A stretch of 31,053 nt of DNA from contig JANBPK010001299.1 in the NCBI GenBank assembly GCA_027579435.1, positions 1 to 31,053 on the forward strand, read 5' to 3'. The DNA is from Candolleomyces eurysporus. Lineage: Eukaryota > Basidiomycota > Agaricomycetes > Agaricales > Psathyrellaceae. A program made the translations under genes and the position numbers. The notes beneath the pieces were generated by a model. It searched no databases, was not told where the DNA came from, and was given only the letters and a program-made list of their open reading frames with translations. This document shows positions 11,268-21,265 of this stretch, piece by piece; position 1 is the first letter of the stretch, and the number at the start of each line of letters is the position of its first letter.

Positions 11268-13264
11268 TTATACCACAGCCTGGGGTGCGAGAGCTGAGTG
11301 TCCAGAAGGGGCAGCGTGTTCAACAGAAGCGGTGAGTCCAACAGGACCAGTGCGTACAACGGGAGGATGTCCAACAGGAGGGGTGTATCCAACAGGAGAA
11401 GTGTGACCAACAGCAGCAGAAAGCCCAACAGGAGTGGCGCGTCCAGCAGGAGCAGAATATCCAACAGGGAGCTGTGAATATGTTAGAGTTTGTTTAACTT
11501 TCTGAACCATGACTTACGTATTCAGTGGATGAGGATTCAACGGACGTTGCAGTGTGTCCAACAAGAGAGGGGTGTCTAACAGGAGTGGATATACCAACAT
11601 GAGTGGCACGTCCAGTAGGAGCAGAATATCCAACAGGGAACTGTGAATATGTTAGAGATTGCTTAAATTTATGAATGATGACTTACATATTCAGTGGATG
11701 AGGATTCAAAGGATGTTGGGGCGTGTACAGAAGGAGGGGGGTGTCTAACAGGAGCAGAAAGCCCAACAGGAGTAGCACGTCCAGCAGGAGTGGCACGTCC
11801 AGCAGGAGCATGATGTCCAACAGGGAGCTGTTATCTATGTTAGATCGCATTGAACTTCCTGAATGATGACTTACGTTGTCAGCAGATGAGGGAGGTGTCC
11901 AACAGGAGTGGAAAGCCCAACAGGAGTGGCGCGTCCAGTAGGAGCGGAATATCCAACGGGGAACTGTGAATATGTTAGAGCTTGTTTAACTTTCTGAATG
12001 ATGACTTACATATTCAGTGGATGAGGATTCAAAGGACATCGCAGTGCGCATAGCAGGAGGGGGGTGTCTAACAGGGGCAGAAAGCCCAGCAGTAGTGGCA
12101 CATCCAGCAGGAGCGGGATATCCAACGGGGAGCTGTGATATATTTTAGAGTGTGTTTAGCTTTCCAAATTATGAATTACGTCATCAGTGGATGAGGGAGA
12201 GGGGTGTCTAACAGGAGCAGAAAGCCCAACAGGAGTGGCACGTCCAGCAGGAGCGGAATATCCAACAGGGATCTGTGAATATGTTAGAGAATGTTTAAAT
12301 CTACAAACGATGACTTACGTATTCAGTGGATGGGGACTGAGGGGACGTTGGACCTTCCGCCTGTCAAACAGGAGTGGCGTGTCCAGTAGGAGCAGAATAT
12401 CCAGCAGGGGACTGTGGATACATTAGAGATTGTTTAACTCTGCAAATGATGGCTTACATATTCAGTGGATGAGGATCCAAAGGACGTTATTCTTGGTCGG
12501 GGGGTTGACAGATTGGGAAATAGGGAGATGTTGGAAAGACACGATGCATTCACCGCGTAACTCCCACTCTCACCAGTAATAACTGGGGAATTGTCCATCG
12601 GAAAGAACACCATTGATGGGGTGGGGGTATTGGTGTACATAGAGCTGGATTCATATTGAGGGCGAGAGTAGTTTCTGTGATTCTGAAAATCAGGATATTC
12701 ATGAAGTTCTTCATCAGAGCTGTCCTCATCCTCATCCTCGTCCTGCTCTCGGCCAATCCGATCAATGGTATCGTCCATTGGGGTGGCAGGAACACTGGTC
12801 GGGTGATACCAATGAGGATCAATGTCAGATTCGGGTGCCGCCAGGCGCCCTTCCACCAGGAGAGGATGGTTGAGAGCTGTTCCAGGGGGTGGCAAAAATA
12901 CCAGGGCTAGAGTATGGATGGGGCTATCTGCAGACCCCTGAATATATTGTGTTGCATTGACACTGGGTGGAGGTGGATGAGAAGACATGGCGGTGGGGGA
13001 ATGGAAGGAATCAAACTGAACGCAATGGTACTTAAACCACAGATGGGTAATGTTTTTCAGTACCCATTGAAATTGGATGCCTCCCCTTGGACGCCTCCCA
13101 GTAAATGCGACAGATCCATCCACTACATGAGGAGAATGTATGAGATTGGGGGAGCTCCGATCTGGGGTCCACATCAAATGCAGCCAAAGATTTCCAGATA
13201 CGCGCCCAGTGTTCTGCAAAAGGGAAAAGGTGTATGGTGGGGTTGACGATCCAGTTGACTCCAT
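11268..13264 (-). CDS. unrecognised protein with tandem PVG hexapeptide exons
   Basis: The first long exon runs from an ATG at 13264 (or further upstream) to 12458. It encodes a protein with a Pro-rich segment, an acidic run (EQDEDEDEDSSDEE) and an end of GSSSTEY. Seven introns of 46-47 bp then separate short exons at 12319-12411, 12180-12272, 12010-12132, 11875-11963, 11687-11827 and 11518-11640, and a last one from 11471. Their lengths are 93, 93, 123, 89, 141 and 123 bp. All are phase 0 except the 89-bp one, which has lost one base. Each exon starts near [LF]PVGYSAP[AT]GRATPVG, and the longest copies end SFESSSTEY. The last exon continues the PVGx repeat to a stop at 11268. The 12319-12411 exon has an in-frame TGA at 12364-12366. 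A second open frame (13032-13346) overlaps the 5' part, so a 5' frameshift is possible. Function is unknown. Confidence 0.6.
11472..12457 (-). repeat. tandem array of duplicated exon-intron units
   Basis: Seven near-identical introns (11472-11517, 11641-11686, 11828-11874, 11964-12009, 12133-12179, 12273-12318, 12412-12457) alternate with related exons, giving a period of about 135-190 bp. The intron copies share the donor GTAAGT (or GTAAGC/GTAATT), a middle resembling GTTAAACAA and the acceptor ATTCACAG. The exons are built from an 18-nt subrepeat encoding P-V-G-x-[ST]-[AP]. Whole exon plus intron was the unit of duplication, because introns are as well conserved as exons. Confidence 0.85.
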
Positions 13265-13464
13265 TGGATGAGGTTTGATTTTGGGCGACCACTAAGAATA
13301 TTAAAATACATGTGTCCTCAGATGGTCTATATCCTGGGGAGTGCATGGCACTGACAGGAGTTTGGCTATGTTGGAATTGAAGGGCGTCGATGGTATGCTG
13401 TCCGAGTCAACTTGGTGGTGACAGAAGCCTATCATCGGACGGCCTCATTCAATATTCACCATAA
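13265..13464. other. 5' region of the PVG-repeat locus
   Basis: A minus-strand frame with an ATG at 13346 (reading MHSPGYRPSED) overlaps the start of the long first exon in a different frame. It could be the true N-terminus joined by a frameshift or a short intron. Nothing else is recognised. Confidence 0.3.
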
Positions 13465-13737
13465 CACTGTGGTTTTTTTATGTGTTTGTTCAATGAGCAC
13501 ATCTTAAGCAAATCAGGTGCAAGGAATGCATTTTTTTACAGTTTGTGTTCAATGTGCCTACATTGGACACATACTGAGCAAAGTTTTAGTGGTGGCAGAA
13601 AGAGGCCAGACACATGCAATGGAAATTTGAATTTGCCTAGCTTGAACATTTGTGTTGCAGATTGTAGACAAAGTCAACCCTTGCATTTGATTTGCTTAAA
13701 ATGTCCTCTTTGAACAAACACATCAAAAACTGCAGTG
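13465..13737. mobile_element. MITE with CACTG ends and TAA target duplication
   Basis: The 273-bp non-coding element begins CACTGTGG and ends CTGCAGTG. Its terminal arms are inverted repeats of each other over at least 65 bp with few mismatches. Both arms, read inward, contain ATGTGTTTGTTCAA and then TTAAGCAAATCA. It is flanked by TAA at 13462-13464 and 13738-13740, a perfect 3-bp target-site duplication. CACTG termini and 3-bp duplications fit CACTA-like (CMC) transposition, so a Plavaka-like enzyme is a plausible mobiliser. It is a different family from the element at 3912-4300. Confidence 0.85.
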
Positions 13738-13740
13738 TAA

Positions 13741-14438
13741 CTCCTTTCAAACAGGCACCGCCTCAGGAGCATTTTGTGCAGTGAGAGCATTTTGTGCATT
13801 TTCACATCGGTCCGTAATACCGTAATAGTAGCCATCACTTATGATGGCGCCTGCCCACTAGTCGGCTCACTGTTTGGCGGTGGCTGATGTGCGAGTTCTG
13901 GAGAGCGCTCCACTTTAAGAGATTGAAGGGAGACACAAAAATATGTACCCTCCCTATAATGAGCTCTACATCGTCTGAATTTATTTTAAAGTACCTGAGT
14001 CTTCCAAGAGAACCCCTTTTCATGAGTCAAAGGCATTGACTTGTTGTACTATGCTAATGAATTGAGGCTGGACGGCCTAATCAATTTTTCATACCATGAC
14101 AACCAGGCTGTGCCACCTTATTACCGTTGCACAACCTTGACTAATTCAAAAGAACAAAATTCAGTTGTGGATCCTTCCAATGGTAGGAAGGTAACGGTAG
14201 TTACTGTTGTTGTGGCATTTTGGTTCAATTTTTTTTTTAAATGTTCCAGGCAACAAAAATTCTCTGTACGCCATACCATGTTACCATGGTGAACACCTCA
14301 CAAAATTACTGAGGGAAACTTCTATGGAAAGTTTGGTTGAATGTTGATTACTTCCACAGTGGCCAAAATATAAGAACTGTGCCTTCATTCCCTCAGGATG
14401 CAACCTTCTCTCATCCCAATCCATCCGAAACTAGTATT
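13741..14438. other. upstream region of the DUF6698 gene
   Basis: No supported gene. A short direct repeat of GAGCATTTTGTGCA occurs at about 13771-13798. It contains ordinary AT-rich sequence before the ATG at 14439, and I cannot point to a certain promoter element. Confidence 0.35.
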
Positions 14439-16012
14439 ATGGCAAGCAAAGAAAACATACCTCCTACAGGGACAAAGAGGAAGGCAAACTCGGACGGATA
14501 CGAGGATGTATTCTCTCAAGGTCCCCGAAAACAGTGTGTCCTTTTCCCCTTGTTCCATGTTGTCTTGATGCGCAGGCCCCTCACGCACGTCTTAGATCGC
14601 GAACAGACCCTTTAGTTGGATTTGGCCGTCATTTCGGTCGAACAATAAGATCCTTCTGTAGAATCCAGCCACTTATCAAGAATGGGATGTCCAGGACCAT
14701 GCAGCTGGAATTGGATAGAGTTACCGAGGCAGACTTGTCTCCTAGGTGGGTATATACGCCCGTCACACAAGGATTTACATGGCATTGACATACTTCTAAC
14801 AAGCAGTGAGTTAAAGGAGCATCAAATTTATCTCCAACTCCTGGCTCTTTCCCCCAGATTGGAGGAAAGGCTGTGTACCGGAAGTGACCAAGAGATCTAC
14901 TATGTGGCTGATATGGTGTGTATTATTCCTTGTTGACGATCTCCATCCCCCAAAAGCTAATTGTGTTCTTGCCAGATAACCAAGGGATCTTCCAGCGCCA
15001 GGTCTGATGACACGAAATCTCTCAAGTCCACTATAATAGATATGATTACTCCAAAAGACGGAGTTTTGTCCCCTCCTCTCCAGAGAAATGTCAAGACAGA
15101 CAGAGGCTTCTACCACCAGCAAACAGGGGAATTACTATGCCCCATAAATTTCAACTGGAGCAATACTAAATGAGGTCCATTTATAACCCCCAGTGCACCA
15201 ACTTTCTTCTCATGGACGTTTCAGAGTACAGCGGGAGCTTAGCAGTGGCCAGCTTGTTCCTTCAGGAGATCTATGGCCTCGCTTCCTCTACCTCTCCCAT
15301 CATTACAACCCTGAAAACCCCTGGGAAGGATTGTTTAGGGGGCAATTGCTTGTATCAGTAAGTTAATAATTGCTTTAATCTATCCATGTGCTGAGACCAA
15401 ACCTCAGGCGTATAAACATGTATTTACATCCCCAAGCTCTGTGGACAGGAACGAAAGTAGGGCCACAAGATCCTGCAATGCCCGTATCCATGGAATGAAG
15501 ACAGTCACCATTCCATCCATCGCGTACATCTCCACCCAGGTGAGTAATATGTTCTCCTTTACTCATTTACCCATACTTTAACAGAATGATTCCCCCTTTA
15601 CGCCACAGGTCCAGTTTGCCTTGAGCTCCTCCCCCACTTTTTCTCGCACCAACACTGTAACGGATTCAGAATATTTCTATAATCTCGTCATTGATCTTTT
15701 GGAGGATCCCAAAGAGAGGGTTGAGGTAGACGAGCTTCTCAAGTGGTGGAATTTGTAGGTCCTGCCGCTTCCACATGAGGATCCCAATATTTACCTGGGA
15801 TTTTTTTCAGACAAATTTTCCCATCTTATATCAGTGAGACTCACACCGTTCACAAAGACTCTGTTGTTTTCAGGATAAAGGAGAAGAGAAGACGCTTGAT
15901 GCTTCAGGATAAACTGCAAGGATCATCTGGTAGGGTTGGAAACTCTACTAATGGTGGCCCTGATCAGCCTAACACAGAAAGTTCCAGCGGAGGTTCCTGT
16001 GCTTCTGTTTGA
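14439..16012 (+). CDS. DUF6698-family protein (multi-exon, one lesion)
   Basis: This family is abundant in mushroom-forming fungi and has no known function. The likely start is ATG 14439 (MASKENIPPTGTKRK). Exons proposed from splice sites and family fit: 14439-14533, 14596-14745, 14807-14915, 14976 to about 15170, 15226-15357, 15408-15539, 15609-15754 and 15811-16012. Diagnostic blocks in order: GRHFGRTI; LEERL; KGSSSARSDDTKSLK; PPLQRNVKTDRGF; GDLWPRFLY and NPENPWEGLFR; AYKHVFTSPSSVD; ARIHGM; FALSSSPTFSRT; and LKWWN followed by IFPSY. The C-terminal tail is Arg/Lys- then Ser/Gly-rich. One defect shows: after NWSNTK an in-frame TGA (15171-15173) precedes the only usable donor, and the next exon is in another frame. 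It is therefore either a frameshift/nonsense lesion or a sequence error. The gene precedes the JmjC-like and TET/JBP-like genes on the same strand. Confidence 0.85.
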
Positions 16013-16653
16013 CATCCTCCGTAAATTGAAAGTATTTTTGATATGTCTTGGGTGTACATATATAAATGTCCNTTTACNTTTTTTTTGTAGTATGTACATG
16101 GGTCCCAGAGGTTTGACTGGTCTTTGAGTCTTGGGGAATTCAATCACATTGTCCAATGCCGTGCCATCAAAGTCTACAAATGAGTGAAACATCAACAGCT
16201 CAGTTCCTGCTGAAATGGAACATTTAAGTATATAAATAATCATATTAATCTTTAAAAATTTGAGCCTGTCCAACTAAGTTGCAATCCCTTTGAAGTTGAA
16301 CGCCTTTCCACATTCGAGTCCATGTTCGGAATTGGTGCCAAGTGGAGCGCCCTCCAACAACCGCCATCATTGCCGTGGGATCATACCTGTTTGGCTGCTT
16401 CTAAGGCCACCGTAGATGATGCTTGGCGGTGCCAGCGCATTCATTGACTGGCGGTTAGTCAGGAACCAAAAGTTGAACACCCTCCCTTCTGAAGCATTGA
16501 GAAGTAAGCATCTTGTTTCAATTCATCTGTGCTTAAAATAAGCTTAATCCGTTACTGTACAGTGGAGGTTCCAGCGCATTCTGAGTCGGCAATTGTGGAG
16601 GTGAAACCCCTCCCTCAGTCTGAAGCAAAAGGTTAGTCTTTCCAGTCGATTCC
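16013..16653. other. intergenic, with a minus-strand exon-like fragment
   Basis: Mostly unassigned. On the minus strand, about 16210-16095 reads GTELLMFHSFVDFDGTALD and then VIEFPKTQRPVKPLG, preceded by a splice-acceptor-like TTTCAG. It looks protein-like but I cannot name it. An imperfect GTACATA...TATGTAC palindrome with ambiguous bases sits at about 16048-16097. Confidence 0.35.
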
Positions 16654-16914
16654 TTGTGCTTGAAAAAATTGTACCAATCATTGGCAGGCTTCTCATCTGG
16701 TAAGGAGAACTATGTCTACCTTCTTTATCAGGGCCTGGGTGTTCCTTCCCACAAGGCCTGCATTGGTGATCTATACCTCCAACAAGAGACGTCTCATTTA
16801 TGGGTCTGCTGTTTGGACAACCCCCCCGATCTGAAATGGGTCAGGGGCATTGATGATCAAGGTCACCCAACATTGCACCATAAGGTCAAGCTCTGCAATG
16901 GCTTGTGGAAATAG
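16654..16914 (+). CDS. possible 5' exon of the JmjC-like gene
   Basis: The open frame passes a splice-acceptor-like GGCAG at about 16683-16687. It then reads KENYVYLLYQGLGVPSHKACIGDLYLQ, then SHLWVCCLDNPPDLKWVRG and a stop at 16914. The aromatic and Cys/His-rich text looks protein-coding, and it lies on the same strand just upstream of the JmjC-like exon. A Lys/Arg-rich frame follows at 16960-17040. I cannot splice these to the next exon with confidence and do not recognise a domain. Confidence 0.35.
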   Translation: MCLKKLYQSLAGFSSGKENYVYLLYQGLGVPSHKACIGDLYLQQETSHLWVCCLDNPPDLKWVRGIDDQGHPTLHHKVKLCNGLWK

Positions 16915-17182
16915 CATATGCATTCTTACTGTGCATCAAATTCTTGTCCGGGGCTTGGGTCTCTCTTATCTTGAAAAAGGGAAGCGTAAATCTGAATGCC
17001 CAGCCGAAGGAGGGCTGAAGAAGGGCAGAAAAGGAAAGACCTTTATATCTTCTTTGTTCAAAGGCCAGCATATCTAACGGTTCTCTCTCACAGCCAAGTT
17101 CCCGTGCCCGACCGTAGGCTTGAATGCTGTCATTNCCCCCTTTGGGAACAGGCGCTGAAACCTCTTTGAGTAGCATTGGGTC

Positions 17183-18301
17183 CCCAGCTGGCCCTTCGCT
17201 TGCATCCCCCTCCCTCCCCAAAAGGACATCTTGGCAAACGAACTTCTCCTGCATCTAACGCACCGCTGGGTCAATGGGCCATCTTCCCTCTCTTCTGTCC
17301 AACGGGAGAAAGGAGAAAAGATTCTGCAGGCACTGGGAAGAAAGGCTGCCCATTCCAACGTTCCCTGGTTGATGTGGCAGAACACCAGAAGCTCTACATG
17401 CGTTGCATTGGGGTCTGCAAAGTTGGTGCGGAAAGGAGAAGAACCCTGCACCCTTCTGCTTCTCCATGACTTTAAAGGCGCATCCGTTCCTATCAGATTT
17501 GGAGACTCATTGTCTGGTTGCTTTTTTGACGGGGTTGAGTGGCCTGATTTCCTTGAACAAAGGGATCAGTTGCGGGCAGGACACAATCTCAAGAATTCGG
17601 AGCCCATCTTCTCAGCCATAGATATCCCCAGCACCAAGAAGGGCTTCAGGCTTTGTCGGTATTCATTGAAGCCGTTTGAGGACGAGAAAGAGTGCACTGT
17701 GGCTCCCCTGTCAAGTGCATGGACGCTTCCTGGATACATCACTCTTCCACACATGGATGAACCAGTCACCGGACTGTACACGATTCACTGGAAAGGAGAC
17801 AAGCTCTGGATTCTGTGTCCTGCGACTCAAGAAAATATGAAGAAGATGGAGGATATGCGTTTGAGCATGCCTAATTTAGACGCCACCCTTTCCCTTGTCG
17901 AGACCCTGGAAGGCCTCAAGATCATGTTCTTGACTCAAGATGAGTACATGGAATTTTCATTCTACCTGCTCCCCAACGTCATTCACACTTGCCTTTCATT
18001 CACTGAGTGTTGCCACTCTGGGTCCTACATCCATTCGTTCAAGTTCATCTCACAAGTCCAGTCAATTGTCGACTGGGAGTTGGAGTAGATCAACGCGACC
18101 ATGGATCCCATTGCCTTTGCGGATCGAGACCTGAAGAAGGGAATTGTGGAGGATTTTGTGAATTCCATGAGCGGTTGGGAACGAGTGGCAAAGAAGAAAG
18201 GGGTTGAATCAAACAAGAAGCGTATCATTCAGGAAATGGTTTGCAGGGGAAGGGAGGGAATTAAACAACAGGCTTTGATGTATGGCATTTCGTTAACCTA
18301 G
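17183..18301 (+). CDS. JmjC-like Fe(II)/2-oxoglutarate dioxygenase (5' end unresolved)
   Basis: The frame is open from a splice-acceptor-like CCCCAG at 17187 to a TAG at 18086-18088. It continues in the same frame, still protein-like (DPIAFADRDLKKGIVEDF), to a stop at 18299-18301. The first in-frame ATG after the acceptor is at about 17372, so the true start is probably in an upstream exon. The cupin fold is suggested by LPHMDEP (H and D at 17750-17758) followed by GLYTIHWKGDKLWILCPAT, and then LLPNVIHTCLSFTECCHSGSYI with the third ligand His at about 17984-17986. This H-x-D...H layout and the KLW block resemble JmjC proteins, which demethylate proteins or hydroxylate side chains. The 2-oxoglutarate anchor is not certain. 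The TAG sits where CAG (Gln) would keep the frame. Homology is by eye only. Confidence 0.6.
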
Positions 18302-19252
18302 ATTTAATCCTGTACAATTCGGATGGTTGTTTGGAATGTTTGAATTATGGGCCTGAATCAAAAAGTTGAACGGAAACCCTCGTTTGTGCTCATCCCAAAA
18401 TGACTGCCGATCACATCGAGTTGGTTAACGCCTCCAACAAGCGTTGAGATCTGAGATAGATCCATCATCGCTACCGACTTGTCCCCAGTGCGTTACACCC
18501 ATTGACACTGCGTTCCGCCACTTTCAAGGCAACATGATGTTTTACATTTATTGGAGGGGAAAGGTAGATGTAGCTCGTATTTCTACACTACCCGAAAGTC
18601 CTCTAAAGTGTGGTTTTCTCAATTTACTCAAGTAGCTTTTAGCCGGTCTTGCAAACGGGCAAAAAGTTGGCGGAAAGGCCACATTTCCGCACATTTCGGT
18701 GGACTTCAAATTTGGGGCAGAACACAGTGCTAGTACGAGTGACCGTTGATACTGCATGTGACCGTGACAACAGCACGACTGCGACGCGCGTATTTAAGTC
18801 AACCAGCCTCTTTTCCTTTCAACGCGCACCTCCGCTCTCTCACTCGCCAAGGCCAAGGCTAAGCATTTGAAGTTTGACCTCACACCAGGGGTTGCGGATA
18901 ATTCTAGCTGCAACCTTCAAGCTCCTCCAGCACCTGGCATTGGCGCCAGTGGCAGCCTTGATGAAACTCTTTACCTTCGCACGTGTAAGTCTGCTCCTTT
19001 CAGGCAGAGCGTCCGCTTACAGGCATTTACCAAATCGCAGACGTGTTCCAGCAAGCCCTATAGCTCATTCCCTGTCATTCCAGTTGTTGCACCACCTGCC
19101 TTTGAGCTTGGGGAGCTGCTCAAGCAGGCCGTCCTTCTGGAAGTCAACAGCCACTGCCGCTCAGAAGTTTTCAAGGCAACCCCCGACTCTCAGGGGATAG
19201 ATTGGGAAAGCGCTGCTCTCACTGGAAGTGGAACGCCCGTCACCCCTCAGCC
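18302..19252. other. spacer and 5' region of the TET/JBP-like gene
   Basis: A plus-strand frame from 18867 to 19391 is open and rich in Pro, Ser and Ala. It is in a different frame from the TET/JBP coding exon and has no ATG at its start, so I treat it as 5' flank or an unproven upstream exon. A TATA-like TATTTAAG lies at about 18791-18798, followed by a pyrimidine-rich stretch typical of fungal promoters. Nothing firm is seen in 18302-18780. Confidence 0.3.
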
Positions 19253-20652
19253 ATGGCCAACCCCGCCCTCGACAGCCTCAGCCATGCCCACCAACGCTTC
19301 AACTNGCCTTGCAGGATTGAAGCAAGCCCCCCAGCGCTCCTACCGCACCAGAGGACAATGGGCCTGGGGGGGGCGGAAGATGGCAAGCTAGTAAAGGGAG
19401 ATCCAAGGGCAAAGAAAAAGCGCAGGAAGGCCGTCCATTGTCGCAAAAAGGCTGACAAGCGTTTTATAGAGCAGGGGCAGGTTCCTTGATTCTCTGATAG
19501 AGAGGAGCACGTAAAGTCGTCATCCCAAATTCCAATAGTCGTCAACCTCCACAAGCTTCCTGCAACCAGCTGCGGGTACCGAGCGCAGCATGCAAATCGA
19601 AGCCCTACAATCCCAACCTACGAATTCAAGGAGCTCATGTCCCAGGGATATACCGTCATCCCATTTGAACCGGGGTGAGGTGCCTTTTCATACTTTGGGA
19701 TTCTTTGTGCACTAACTGTAGAGGTGCTCCATTCAAGGTCGTCAAAGCCGTTAGTTGACTGCAAGACTGGGAAAGTTTTTGCCGTGATAGTTGACGGCGT
19801 TCAAGAAGACCCAACCTGGGCAAACTCGTGTGCGCGTGCATTCGAGTTCCTAGAAAGACACGGCGCTACTGAGGTCTTCCACCCTAATGAATGTGTCCAC
19901 CCTCGAGGCAGCTTCCCAGCAGTCAACTACGGCATCCAGTATGGCCCCGGTTCCAGCCAGCCATCCCTGCTCAACTCCAGACACCATGAAATGATGAATG
20001 AGGTTCTGGCAAATGAGCACATCATCCGGCTGGCCACCTTTGCAAGCTGTGAGTACCAAGCCTTTTGCTCTGCTTCATGGCACCTGATTTTTCAAACAGA
20101 CCTATTTGCTCTATGGGCCCCTAAGGTCTATGCATATTACAAGAAGTGGTTGGACAAGCTCTTCAACCACATGCCTGAGCTCCCAAGGATCTTTGGCCGG
20201 AGCATTTGGCCCACTGCAGCCTTCAACTTCAGTCCCCAGGTTTGCACAGTCGCGCACCGCGACTGCATGAACTGCCCGTTCAGCTGGTGTGCCATCCAAG
20301 CGCTAGGAATTTCAACCACACCCATGGCGGGCATCTCATACTTCCCAACCTGAAACTTTTAATTGAATTTCCTGCTGGCGCAATTATCCTCATTCCCTCA
20401 GCCACCCTCATTCATGCCAACACCCCGGTCCAGCCTGGAGAGCGCTGCATCTCATTCACGCAATACTGTGCTGGTGGACTATTTCGCTATGTTGATAACG
20501 GATTCCGAACAGAAGGTGAGTTTGCAGAGGAGTACCCAGAGGGCTTTGAGGCAATGATGAAGGAGAAGGAGGACCGCTGGAGGATGGGCGTTGGACTTTG
20601 GAGCACCCTTGAGGAGTTACTGACTCCTGCTGAACCTGTTGAAAAGAAATAG
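19253..20652 (+). pseudogene. TET/JBP-like 2-oxoglutarate/Fe(II) dioxygenase, degenerate
   Basis: TET/JBP enzymes oxidise 5-methylcytosine or thymine in DNA. The ATG at 19253 has a strong context (CAGCCATGGCC). The N-terminus is basic (AKKKRRKAV). Exons are 19253-19674, 19738-20048 and 20100-20652, with introns of 63 and 51 bp. Family blocks: KPLVD...GKVFAVI; FALWAPKVY; AAFNFSPQV; AHRDCMN with the iron ligands H (20255-20257) and D (20261-20263); WCAIQALG; GGHLILPNLKLLIEFPAG; SATLIHAN with the third ligand His (20413-20415); and GERCISFTQYCAGGLFRYVDNGFRTEGE with the candidate 2-oxoglutarate Arg at 20443-20445. All catalytic residues are present, and with one base restored the product would be about 428 residues, so near full length for the domain. 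Defects are a TGA at 19487-19489, a one-base deletion at about 20308 and an ambiguous base in a codon near 19305. It may be a recent pseudogene, or partly sequence error. Confidence 0.85.
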
Positions 20653-21096
20653 ATAACTAATAACATTGGTGCTGCTACTCTGGCTTGCTTGAATTCTGTA
20701 CGGTTTTCGATTGTTGAACCCGAGTTAAGGATAGTCCAATCCAATGTAACAACTATGCTGCATTGGTCTCGCATTGAATGCAAAATGATACGCAGACGCG
20801 GACATCGCAGAACAGTGCGTTGAAGGTCACATGTTAGCTTGTTCAACATATACATATAGTAATAAGCACCCATTCAGAGTCCACCAAGTCTTGCCTTCCC
20901 TCCTTCCTTTCCTTCATCATGCAAACAGTCCTCACCTAACATCCAGAGTCCTCATTGATCACAACACCTCTAGTAATTCTGCTGCAGGACATCGCGCCCA
21001 CCACTCCCAAGCCTCCCTGCACCGTTGGTCGGTTTAGTCTATTCCTTTGTCTCCAAGCTAATCCCGTGGAATGGTAGAAGTAGATGCAGACCTCTG
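20653..21096. other. 3' flank of the TET/JBP-like gene
   Basis: This is a gene-free stretch between the dioxygenase stop and the gypsy insertion. The frames are short and mutually overlapping. Nothing further is recognised. Confidence 0.4.
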
Positions 21097-21101
21097 AGAA
21101 G
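21097..21101. repeat. left target-site duplication AGAAG
   Basis: AGAAG directly precedes the left LTR and recurs at 26649-26653 directly after the right LTR. This 5-bp duplication is as expected for Ty3/gypsy integration. Confidence 0.9.
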
Positions 21102-21265
21102 TGAAAGGCTGCTATGGTGCAGCAACACTCACAGACACGAGTTGTGTGTTACAACGTCGGATTGTCCACTTGTAAGGTAAGAGTACAAGAGAAAGAAGTA
21201 ATCCCTTCCATAGAAGAGACGCGCAATATAACCGATCTAGCATATATCATGTGACCGTCCCTACA
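21102..21265 (-). repeat. 3' LTR of the gypsy element
   Basis: The 164-bp repeat begins TGAAAGG and ends CCTACA on the plus strand, identical to 26485-26648 except at 21153 (A here, G in the other copy). The difference turns a CpG into CpA. Confidence 0.95.

Noticed and set aside
11221..12426. Plus-strand frames reading G-A-E-S-P-T-G-V-A repeats
   Set aside because: These are the antisense shadow of the minus-strand PVG exons. The splice sites and the long first exon are consistent only with the minus strand.
11268..12457. PVG repeat as a collagen-like or elastin protein
   Set aside because: The period is six residues with one Gly per unit, not Gly every third residue, and there is no secretion signal that I can identify.
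17176..17469. Plus-strand 97-codon frame overlapping the JmjC-like gene
   Set aside because: It is an alternative frame of the same exon; the other frame carries the H-x-D and third His in a coherent fold.
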